Shown: piece by piece, positions 11,058 through 22,600 of the stretch
Numbering within the stretch: position 1 is the stretch's first letter
Layout of the letters: the number at the start of each line of letters is the position of its first letter
Source: Romanomermis culicivorax
Lineage: Eukaryota > Nematoda > Enoplea > Mermithida > Mermithidae
DNA length: 64,000 nucleotides
Assembly: GCA_963922205.1 (NCBI GenBank)
Contig: CAWUHX010000064.1
Location: forward strand, 682,001-746,000
Reading direction: 5' to 3'
Program-made: the position numbers and the translations under genes
Notes under the pieces: model-generated
Database searches by the model: none
Told to the model about the DNA's origin: nothing
The model's input: only the letters and a program-made list of their open reading frames with translations

Positions 11058-14000
11058 GGCTTATGAAGCCAGTTTGTTTTTTCTATGATTTACAGAGATG
11101 AGTGTTCAGAAAATCCGGATCAGCAAATATCAGTGGAGAAGCACTAATCTGGTAATCCAACACATCGTCGGTAATCCTATAAAATTCTGATTGTGTCTAG
11201 CTACATCCAGCGTCATCCCACAATAGCCACCGTTGCACTACGGCCACTGTCTCACTATAGTCACTAAACTATATATAGGCCCTGCTATAGCTACTAATCA
11301 AACAAAATGTGAATGTCGCACTACCCTCTGTCTCACTAAACCACCAAAAAAGTTTTTCAATATTTCCATTGGGGATACTACTTAATTAGTCACACTAATT
11401 GTACGAATATGTGATGATATTTTCTTGTTTGTCCTTTTTATTAATAAAATATGAGAATTTCACATGTTTACAGGTTTCTAGATGACCTTGTTGAAATCAC
11501 CGACTTTTGTGTTAATTTCTAATAAAAGCTACAAATAAAAGCGTCCAAACGCATAACAGTATACAAGAACTTTCACATATTCATCTAAGACTATGTGAGA
11601 AGATTATTTTAGACCTCCTAGACCTCATAGACCTCCCATCTAAATTATATCCTTTTTTAACAATTGAAGGAACTTATATATGATTGTCCGTTATTTGCTA
11701 TTGTGATTTTTGTGTTAGCTGGTAAGTGGTTCAAGGTTTGATAATAAACAGTGTTCCCCACAGATATAGGCAGCTCCAGAAATCCGGAGGTGGGGGAAGG
11801 TGTGTAAAACTTGGCTCTCTATTCAGGAAACATACTAGCTCTGAAATAGCGTTTTTGAACGTTCTTATGTAATAGTTTCATTCCTGAAGCCGACGGAGAC
11901 TTCCTTCAGAAGTTGGAAAAATGCCTACGACGGGATCCCTAGTCAAATCTATTCCTGGTCTATTTATACCCTGTCCTAGGACATATAAACACACACAAAA
12001 TCGTTGGTGGCTGTTGCGAGACAATGTACTGAAACAATGGCTAGCTGACAGTTGGCTGTAGTGAGGCGGTCATTGACAGTTTGGTGACTGTAGTGAAACA
12101 GTGGTGGTAGTAGAACGCTGGCGAGACAGTGGCTGTATTGAGATGGGACCAAAGCTCTTACTTGTAAAATTCGAAAATCTTGCATCCTGAAATTCGAGAT
12201 TCTAAAAGTTCAAGTTATAAAATTCCAAATCCCAGAATTTAAATTTTAAGAACTCAAATTTCTAAAATTCAATTTTTTTAAAATTAAAATTTATAAATGC
12301 AGATTTTTAAAATTCAAATTTTTACAATTGGATTCTGAAAATTCTAAATTGTAAATTGAAAGTTCAAGATTATAATATAATTTTGCACACATCTTCTCTT
12401 TCCGACATACATATCACAAATTATTTACCTTATATTTTAAAGGGTGATGAAGATGATCCTTAGAAAGGTTAATGAATTCGAGTCATATAATATACTCCAC
12501 ACACATGCGAGATAAAATCTGGCTCTGAAGCTGTTTATAGAAAAATTGAAAAATTTCCGAAAACTACAGCTCGTTTTTTATGAAATGCTTATAAAATAGA
12601 AAATGATACAAATACGAGCTAAACTCGCGAATCGTAAACATCAGGCTTTTACTGCAAAAATTTGTACTAAAGAATTTACTAGGGCTACTTGAGTGGTGTC
12701 AAGAATTTTACTTCCATATGGCATGGTTGAGCACAAAACACTAAAATAGTACTTTCTTTCCGGATTGAATGCCTAGAAGCATTTGAAAAAAAAATTTTTT
12801 TTTAATTTCAAAAGACTAGATACTGTAACTCGTCAATATGGACAGCCGCTCATGGGATCTTACAGTATACCTTAATCTCGTACAGTATGCTCGTTTACTA
12901 TTGTATTTGTCCAGTTTCATGTTCGCGTCTTTTAAACAGAGTCGGCATCCCTCTAGAGGCCTCCTTCCTGCGTCTCTATAGGAATCATGCACACTGGCCC
13001 CTTCTCCACTAAGTAAGGCCAGCGCAAACTATTTTTCGCCTACAAGTCGACCTTCTCCTGCAAGAAGCATCAACGATTACTCCTACTGTCTCTGGAGCGA
13101 CTGACACTCCTACTCCTGCTAGCATAAATACCGAGTTTGCTCTACCAAACTCGTATTTCGATACTACAGAGAGAATCGACGAAGTGCCCGATTTATGCTA
13201 CCATTTTCATAGTATTAAAAGATCGAATTTGAATATTGTTTTTGGTGAGCCTTCTCCCTAAGCTAGTAATAAATGGGATTGGGGCACCAACCCTCTCTCG
13301 ATTTACGGTAAATTCAATCGGGCTTCTCCCTCCAGGAACTCCCCATTGGGACTAAGGATCCAGCTCTCCACAAGGCCCTTTCTAGGACTAGGATTGCTGA
13401 CGGCTGACGTCTCCTCTCCGACTCTCTCTCTCTCTTTCCATCCACGGCCAGTCATTCTATGTAATAGGCTCTGTGGCGTCCAAGGTGGAAGTTAATTAGT
13501 AGCGTTTTCTACCTACAGTAGTCCAGTGCCGACGACTCCCGTAGCCCATGCTTGCCCTCACTCTTGAGGCACAGGTACTTCCTCTATTTCATCTCTCATA
13601 CCACCTCCCCTGATGTAACACTTTCACTGCAAAGCGGTCAGATACCATTTTTCCGAACATTGATCCTAAATAGATTACTGTAACTGTTCAAGACTCGAGT
13701 GCAAACATAAAATTTTAGAACAAGAAATGATTTTGGCAAACATAGAGACTGATGTTATATTAGTTTTCATCGAAAGTTGTACTCTCATCAGCTCCATTTC
13801 ACAGGTGTTATCCGATCCTTTTACCCCTACTCTCCTTGTTCTTCTAAAAAGCTCCAACACATTAGAAATTATGCAAATTTTTGGTTTTGTCGGGAAACAC
13901 TATTCAGCATATACATTCGCAAAGCTGTGTCGGAAATCGTAAATTTTTGTGAATTTTAGATACTTTACAACAAGACGAATTTTGTAGAACATTATGTAAA

Positions 14001-16355
14001 TTCGTTTTCAGCAGAAAAACTGATATAGCAAACTTAGTGAATTTCTTTTTACTTTCCTATGATTCCCTCATAAGTGACTACAATATTATACCGCTATAGA
14101 ACCGAAACGTAGAGTTTCAATTGTTTTTGAACGCTTCATGGTGTCGATTTTTTCTTGAATTTCTGACAGAAGCATCTACTGTAGAAGTAGGATCGCAGGA
14201 TTAGCCAATTTACATATTGTTTTGCCAACAAACTTCAAATATTTTGATTGAAAAAGGCTGTCATAAAAATGAATTTGCTGAAAACTTCACATCAACCTCC
14301 ATAAAATGTGCCCATGATTTGCATAACTTCATTGTAATTAACGAGACACTGCGATGGAAAGAGGGAACGAAGTCCATTCCACAACTCCCATTTCTCAGTT
14401 CTGCGATGGAATGTAAGGCGGTGTTGAACCCGTAGACTTGATGTTTTATAATTTTTTCGACTTTTAGATCATCTATTACGTTCTACCTAAACTTCTCTAT
14501 AATATACTAGCAATTTTTGACCACCACTGAAATGGTGGTGATGGAAAGAGAAATGTCCCTTTCAATCTGCAACCGCTTATCGCGGCGATGGGATGAGCTG
14601 AACCCAGCCCAGAAAGTGACTTGTTACATCAAACAACGAGATATTTACGATCTCATTCGACAGCTTTCACTGAGAACTATCCAAAAATATAATTTAAAAT
14701 TGTTTATATTCACTTTTAAATCAGTTATAGATGGAGTATTCTAGGGTGGTTAATCTTTTCAGGTGTTCCATGCCGTTGATCTATACGTTGTATGTATATG
14801 AAAGTCCTAAAAACGTTTCCGCGTATTTCAGAATCACGGACCGACGTTTTTATTTTATGAGTCGATAACAAGCATTATTTTTTGTAAAATTTTACGGTTG
14901 GAAACAAAATTTTCGGGGCGCACATGGCATCATGATCGTATATTTCGTGCGCGCACTTCCTACGAACGAACGGGTGACGTTGAATTCGATTTGGATCTAA
15001 ATTAATAAAAAAATTTACAATTTAGTAATGATATTTTTAATATTGAGTTTATTAGCGCGAACAGTAATTTTTCAGTATCAGGAAATTGTTAGTTTTTCTT
15101 GTAAAGGAATAAGTTTGCGGTAGAGAGTGATTACTACTTTAGGTAATTATAAAAAATTAATGATGAGCCTGTTGGACTTTAAGAAAAATGAAGGCAAAAT
15201 ACATCGAAAATTTAAAAGCTCGTTCTCCTTTCGTTTTTGAGGCAATAAAAGGAAAAACAAAAACAACGTGGGTCTTGTTTCCGCAGTGTACAGATGACTT
15301 AAAATTTTTCACATTGAAGTTGGAATCGTTAGAAAATTATGTAAAATGAGCGAAAATTGAAAATTTACGTCAAAATCTTCAAACGGATTTGTTCTTCTGG
15401 CTTCACGTTATTTTAGAAAAATAAAGCAAAAGATATATGCATTTCTGATTAGAGCTGATAATTTATAGATTAATTTGAAACATTCTATACTTTGATTATC
15501 TAGAACGCTGGAAAATTGATCGTTTTAACACTTATCCCTAAAATGGAAGTTTTAGATTTTCATTGCGAAATAATGCCTTATCAATTAAAACATTTCAATT
15601 TTCAATGAAATCCATACGAAATATTGAAGATTACCGATGGGAAAACGAAATGAGGAACTTTAAATAACGAAAACCGTAGACCATTAACTTTTCCACCGGC
15701 AGAAGCTTTTGATATTTTGGAAAATTTATCCAGGAGATGATTCTTAATACTATCGGTTTTTATTTACAGTCGAAAAATAATGATATAAAATAAGTGGAGG
15801 GAGAAATGCAAAAAAAATCAACGAATTCATATTCATCGCGACAGGAAAAGTTCAACCTTCACTATATTTTCAAAGAAAGTGTCGAGTTTCACTCAGGCTT
15901 TTTTAGTCCACTGAGTACAGTTTTTGGAGCTCAAGCACAAGTTTTATAGGACGTTTTGCGCATGGTGCATAAATCGATTTTCATGTCATGCATGTTTTCA
16001 AGTTGCATGCTTTCAATATGATTTCCAGAAATGATTGAATTGAATGCAAAATTAGACAATTTATCCGGAATATAAATAATGACAAAATTTATTTTATATC
16101 GTTTCAATATAAAAATCCATATAAATTTTCGGTGCTTTGTATCGGAATTTTTTTATTCTTCTTGCTGTTTCGCCCGAATTCATTAAACATCATTGATTTC
16201 AAGCTGACCTTCTAGAAGATTAGCTGATTGAAAAGCACAAGTCTGAACATCATTCTAGACTAAAAAATTAACCTTGTCGTGGAATAAGTCCTGGAAACAT
16301 TCACCAGATAGATCAACTGCACTGCACCGAAAAATGCCATTGAATTGACTGTGAC
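11058..16355. other. Mostly unassigned region between UGT and CHERP
   Basis: The region contains short simple-sequence stretches (an AAATTC/TAAAATT-rich tract at about 12180-12370), a diverged mariner-like fragment near 12560-12700, a GC-richer coding-like remnant at 13013-13258, and otherwise AT-rich DNA. Small open frames at 14217-14435 and 14517-14744 (plus) match nothing I recognise. I looked on the minus strand for Arg/Ser-rich or G-patch exons that would extend CHERP and found none. Confidence 0.5.
13013..13258 (+). other. Coding-like remnant of unknown origin
   Basis: This 82-codon stretch is open on the plus strand without a Met start. It is compositionally richer in GC than its surroundings and contains a Thr/Pro/Ser-rich start followed by a segment with INTEFALPNSYFDTTERIDE and LCYHFHSIK. 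A second open stretch in another frame follows at about 13270-13490. The pattern suggests a decayed coding sequence with frameshifts, perhaps retroelement-derived, but I do not recognise a family. Confidence 0.3.
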
Positions 16356-16361
16356 TTTATT
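16356..16361 (-). terminator. Possible polyadenylation signal for CHERP
   Basis: AATAAA on the minus strand lies about 95 bases beyond the in-frame TAA at 16455-16457. Its position fits a short 3' UTR and supports that stop being the true end of the CHERP reading frame. Confidence 0.4.
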
Positions 16362-16454
16362 CAAACGAAACCGAGCTTAGCAGCAAAATAAAACTTCTTA
16401 TGACTTCTAAAATTTTGATAAGGCAATCTTGAAACTAGAATTTATGTCATTAAA

Positions 16455-16653
16455 TTACCTGTTTGGAGATTGGCTACCGGATTTTGATCTTGACCTTGAT
16501 CCTTGACACCCGTCGTCCGACGCGTAGGAACCCGAGCGACGCGACCTCGACGTATTTTCCGCAACCTTAGGACTTTTGTCGCCCTCCAATTTTTTGATCG
16601 CCTCTTGTTTAGCTTTGAAATATTCGTATAAACCTAATCTTTCCCATCCTTCG
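16455..16653 (-). CDS. CHERP exon 12: EGWERLGLYEYFKAK and short RS tail
   Basis: After an ATTTTTAG acceptor the exon encodes EGWERLGLYEYFKAKQ, a CHERP hallmark, then a Lys-rich stretch and a short run of Arg/Ser dipeptides ending SQSPNR. The codon after Arg is TAA. The same bases form CAG|GTAATT, so the exon may be terminal or internal. Confidence 0.8.
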
Positions 16654-19600
16654 CTAAAAATTTGAGAAAAAGATTTTAAAATTTTGAAATTCACATGGAA
16701 GAATTCGGAGTAAGTTTATTTTCGATTCTATACTACTTTGATAAACTTGTTTTCTTTCAAAAATGATCTTGGAAACGATTATACGATTTCAATCCTGAAG
16801 TTCAGAATAAATCACTATATGAATTTAGTTGCAATTTTTATAAATTTAATCAAAATCTACATGGAATATAATTATGTGAAGTTGAATTAAGTCAATTTCA
16901 AATTTAAACCCAGTAAACACAGTGCAAATTATTAGCTGAGCACGATTGGCTTTGCTAAGAATCCACATTACCGACGATTGGCAGGTTACTCATGAAGAAT
17001 CATGAATTAATATAGCACGTGAATTTGAAATTTATCACTGGTTTGAATTCAATTTAATTATTAGGAATCAAATTATCGAGTAGTGAAAAATGAGTTGAAA
17101 CACGGTCAAGAAGAAGTCATTTTTCAGTTATGCTTGATTATTTCCATGTTTCTGCCATATCCCATGTTCCATCTCATATTGTAGTGAGTAAAACTCGGCA
17201 TTTTCTTTGAAAATATGAAAATTAGAATTTTCTAATGGCGATCTCACACACGCGTACTGGAGGGGGTAGGAGGATAAATTCTTCTACCTGATACCCTGGA
17301 CATCCCTGCCTGGCCCGAAAAAAATGCTCAAACACCACCCGAACGTCTTTGAAATACATTTTTTTGATAATTTTTATGCATATTATAGTATGATGCTTGT
17401 GGAGCTATTTTTGCTTTTTTTGCGCACTCACCTCTCACCCCCTCGATAAAAAGTCCGAAAACCCCTGGAAAGTTCTTGCCGGGCATGTCTCATTGTGATG
17501 AATAAGAATTCGTTGATTTTTGTGACATTTTTTTCATTCACTTATTTAATAAAATCATTTTTAGACTGTAAATCCAAACCGAGAGTAAATTATCCCTACA
17601 ATACATTATCCAACATTTCATAAGCTTCTGTATTAAAAAATTCTCCTTAATCCTTCAAAACATCTCATCTAATTTCTCAATCAGTAATCTTCAGTATTCT
17701 GTTTTCATTTCATTGGAAATTGAGATTTTTCAATTCATAAATTCTTTCTCTCGCTCGGAGTCTTCTGAATTTTGCGAACACAAATTGTTCATTGGAAAAC
17801 GGCGAATAGGTTTAAGGGATAAGAGTTCATTCATTTTCTTGCATTCTAGAATATAAAAACCCAAAAAATTTTGCGTCAAAAGGAAGCATCTATTGAAATC
17901 CATAAATCATCTGTTCTAATCGCAGAAATAGCATAAGTAAGTAGTAACTGTTTTTTTGCTATGTGATTCTAAAATAATGTTGCTGAATTTGAAAAACAAA
18001 TTACGTTTCAAGACTTTTCTCACAATCTACAGTTTTCGCTCATTTTACGCATTTGTCAAATGATTTTAACTTGCAACAGGTAAAAATTTTGGTGTGCGGA
18101 AAAATCTTGAAATATTTCCAAACGGTGCGGATGAAGGCGCGATGAAGACAGCCTGCACATGAGTATCATTAAATTATCCAGAAAATGCTTCCACAAATAT
18201 TAACACTGACTGCACAATGATGTCCGAATTTTCGTTGTATATGTGGCAGTTCAAGAAATTCATAAATATCTTTATCGTATGAATGTTGTATTCACGAATC
18301 CATCAAACATACAGGGCCATGCGCAGGATTTTTTCATGGGGGGGGGGGCGGACCACCGTTTTTTTTCCTCGAAGATTTTTTCCACATGAGAACCGGACCC
18401 AAAATTTTTTTCATTTTCCAAAAATTTTCCTCATTTTTAAAAACGTTTAAAATGTGGCTACGGATGCTTTTTTATGCATTTTAGGAGCATACCCAAGCAT
18501 TTTGTTGTATTTTTTGTAGTCAGAAACCTGCGAAAATGAGGAAAAAAATTGAGAAAATTCTGGTTATGTTAGTCAAAAAGAGCTCATGAAGAATATATTG
18601 GTGTTCTATAGGAGCGGATAAAGTAAGTTAACGATAGAGTTCTCATGAATTTATCCGCTATCAACATTTCTGTGAATCCGATTAGAATCATCTAATTTTA
18701 TTTAGCTCTTGTTCGGCGCGGAGCGCCGGAAAAATTTTTGGATTTTCACTTTCAAAAACACTGGAAAATGAACCTTCATAACGTTGGGGAATGAACGAAA
18801 ATCAGACGGATGAAGTGTAATTCAATCCCCATTCCGGCGCGAAGCCCCGGAAAAATTTTCGGGTTTTTATATTCTAAAATGCTGTAAAATAAATCTCTCC
18901 AACAGATAATTCGTGAACAAAAGTTTTAAAATCGCAGTCTAGAATGATGTCTTCAATTTCCACTTTCAATAAACGCAAAATTTCCGATTGCAAACGTTTA
19001 AAAAATTCCAATCATCGAGAGAAAAAATTGAGAGAATTGATGAAAAATTCTCTTTTCGGCGACATAATTGACTGTAAACGATTAGAAAATGAAACTTGAT
19101 TGATAGAACCTGTTGAGCACTAATTAGTAAGTCGAAGTAGATATGCTAACGGCCGCGCCTGATAGAATATAGTTATAATTATACCCATGACCGGCGCGAA
19201 GCGCCGGAAAATTCTGAGATTTTGACCTTTTAAAGTCCACCAAAACGCATCTTTTCGGTTAAGAGTTCCCCAAAATTTTTTCCACAATGAGAACCCTACC
19301 CAAAATTTCTTTCCTCATTTCGAAATTTTCTTCCTCAAAAGACCCAATTTGAGGAAAAAAACGGTGGGGCGGACTAGATTTTTTTACTGAATAGCCCCAG
19401 AAAATGTTGATCTCACGTGGATATACTGTGTGCATACTGCCTCAATGAGGGCCCCCTTGTGCACGGCCCTGCAAACATATATAAATTTCAGGGGGGCAAA
19501 TACATTTTTCTATGCATCATAAGGGCGTGGATATTATGTTCTAACCACGGCACAAAAAACAGAAAAAATATAGGAATAAAACCAAAAATTTCCATAAATT

Positions 19601-22600
19601 TCTGTGAAAAATTTCAAAATAACAATAATTTAACAATATGCACGTTGCCAAGTGCATCGAAAAAAAGGCAAAAATATGAAAAGGATGGAAATATGACGCT
19701 TTTCCCAAATTTCATCGACTTTTACTTGAAATTCACAAAATTACTCACCCATCGCGCGGATTTTCGTGATTAGGTGCCGCGTAGAAAGCGTCCACGGCCG
19801 CAACGAGTCTTTCGTTGGGAGCCATAGGAGGCGGCAGGCGAATTCGCGACGGATCCAATGATTTATAACCGTGATCCGACAATTTAACCAACGGTACCAT
19901 TAATGCGGCGGGCAAATCGTAATACGGGACTTTGGGCACCAAATGCGCGTCCTCGAAAGGTGGCCGCGGCGGCTGCGGTGCGACAGGCAGCAGAGGCGGT
20001 CGCATACCAGTTGGATGTAATCCCTAAAACAAAAAATTCCAAGAATTTGTATACAGGGTTTCTAGAGAAAGTGTAAAATTCAAAAGTTTCCGATCAACGG
20101 GTTATTTTTTAAACTGTCCCGCAGAAGCGTTACAGAATTTGAATTTCTTACCAAAGCAGCTATTGACATAGTATTTTTAACAACCAAAACCAAACAATTT
20201 ATACTGTGATCCATCCTACTGTCCCGCCATTCTGTATTTTAATTCCTACTTCTAAAAAAATGATTAGAGACTTTTCGAAATTTTGAAAATTTAACATAGT
20301 TGCCAATAGAGTTGAAAATCGTCATGTTCAAAGAATCCTTGAAAGTCAACGCTAAATATTTGAAATTTTTGAAAATTATTGTTTCTTGGAAGCCTCGGAG
20401 CTCATCTCCGATTTCGAAAAATAAGACTATACAAAAACTGTTTCAATTTTCAGTTCAATTTTATTCATGACTTTCGACATTTTGTCTTGTTAAGAAATGA
20501 TATTCTGAGTTGGTGTGTCCATACATGTAATTGGGGGAGTGCTATGGGAACCCCCCCCCCCAGAAATCGTCGATCATATGGCTAGCCATTGGGCGACCGC
20601 CCCCCCCCCGGATTTTCAAATCCTATGGCTAGCCATATGCTAGTGTAGGAACCCCCATACTTTTGGTCGGAAAAATACTGAAAATTTATAATTTTTTGAT
20701 GACAAATGTCAGTTTTTGAACAAAAAATGGTCAAAAATTTGGATTTGCTGGGCGCTTAGCGCCATGAATACATTTTTTCGGTCTTTTTAGAAAAAAATAC
20801 TATTTTTAGAACTATTTTCCGGACTTTTGTCGAGAAAAAAATCGATTTTTTTCCTTGAGCGACCCCTTTCCCCCAAACTCTGGGAGTTACTGACCCCCGG
20901 CCCAAAAAAAGTCGTCCGACCCGCTCCCAGACTTCGGGGCCCCGTTACATGAATGTGTCGAACCGATTAGAGTTGACTTCAAATTTTTTGAACTTCAGAA
21001 CTTCAACCACGATTTTCAAACTTTAGAGACGATTTTAAACAAGAATTTCAATAATAGTGACAATGAAAAAATAAAAACGCATAAATAGATCAAATTTCAT
21101 ACATGGCCGTGCACAAGGGGGGGCGGGGGGCGGTCATCCCCCCCCCCATTGAGGCAGTAACTCTAAACGGAAAAGATGCGTTTTGGTGGACTTTAAAAGG
21201 TCAAAATCTCAAAATTTTCCGGCGCTTCGCGCCGGTCATGGGTATAATTATAACTATATTCTATCAGGAGCGGCCGTTAGCATATCTACTTCGACTTACT
21301 AATTAATGATCAACAGTTTCTATCAATCAAGTTAGCTCGTTTCGTTTTCTAATCGTTTACAGTCAATTATGTCGCCGAAAATAGATATTTTTCATCAAGT
21401 CTCTCAATTTTTCCTCTCGATGATTGGAATTTTTTTTAACGTTTGCAATCTGAACTTTTGCGTTTATTGAAGGTGGAAATTGAAGACATTACTTTAGAAC
21501 GCGATTTCAAAACATCTGTTCACGAATTATCTGATGGAGAGATTTATTTTTCAGCGTTTTAGAATACAAAAACCCGAAAATTTTTCCGGCGCTTCGCGCC
21601 GGAATGGGAAGCAAATTACACTTCATTAGTCTGATTTTAATTAATTTCCCAACGTTATGAAGGTTCATTTTCCAGTGTTTTAGAAAGTGAAAATCAAAAA
21701 ATTTTTCCGGCGCTCCGCGCCGGACCATTCTATGGAACACCAATATATTCTTCATGAGCTCATTTTGACTAACATAACCAGAATTGTCTCAATTTTTTCC
21801 TCATTTTTGCAGGTTTCTGACTACAAATACAACAAAATGCTTGGGTATGCTCCTAAAATGCATAAAAAGGATCCGTAGCCACATTATAAGCGTTTTTAAA
21901 AATGTGGAAAATTTTTGGAAAATGAGGAAAAAAATTTTGGGTCCGGTTCCCATGTGGAAAAAATCTTTGAGGAAAAAAAACGGTGATGCGCACAGTATAT
22001 CCGCGTAAGATCAACATTTTCTGGGGCTATTCAGTGAAAAAATCTAGTCCGCCCCCCCCCATGAAAAAATCCTGCGCACGGCCCTGATTTCATATATTTT
22101 AAAAGCAAAGAAACGCATTTTTTTCTCCGTTTCAAATATAACGTCTTATAAAAGCCACTCAAAAACAGTGGTAGGCTCGATTTATCAAAATGATCAATCT
22201 CAAAAAATTCTGCGTTCAAAAACGGAACCGCAAAATTAAAAAAATAATGGTGAGCTACATGGCTTTTTTCCGTACCGGGTGATTAGTAACCGTGCCAGAA
22301 ATTTCCAGCCAAAAAATTTAGGTAACTCACTTGTTGCCCGGGCATCATGGGCGGCATTCTGAGCGGCGGCGGTTGACCAGTGGCCGTTGCTGGCGACCAA
22401 TTTTGAGGCGGCGCTTGACCGGGCGCCGCAGACGGCTGCGGCCAATTTTGAGGTGGCGGTTGACCGGCCGCTGCCGCGGCCGGCGACCAATTTTGAGGTG
22501 GTTGTTGACCGGGCGCTGCCCCGGCCGGCGACCAATTTTGAGGTGGTTGTTGACCGGGCGCCGCCCCTTGCGGCCAATTTTGCGGCGGCGGTTGAAAATT

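Noticed and set aside
14217..14744. Two plus-strand open frames as host exons
   Set aside because: No recognised motif, no neighbouring exons, and no consistent splice sites; left as unassigned.
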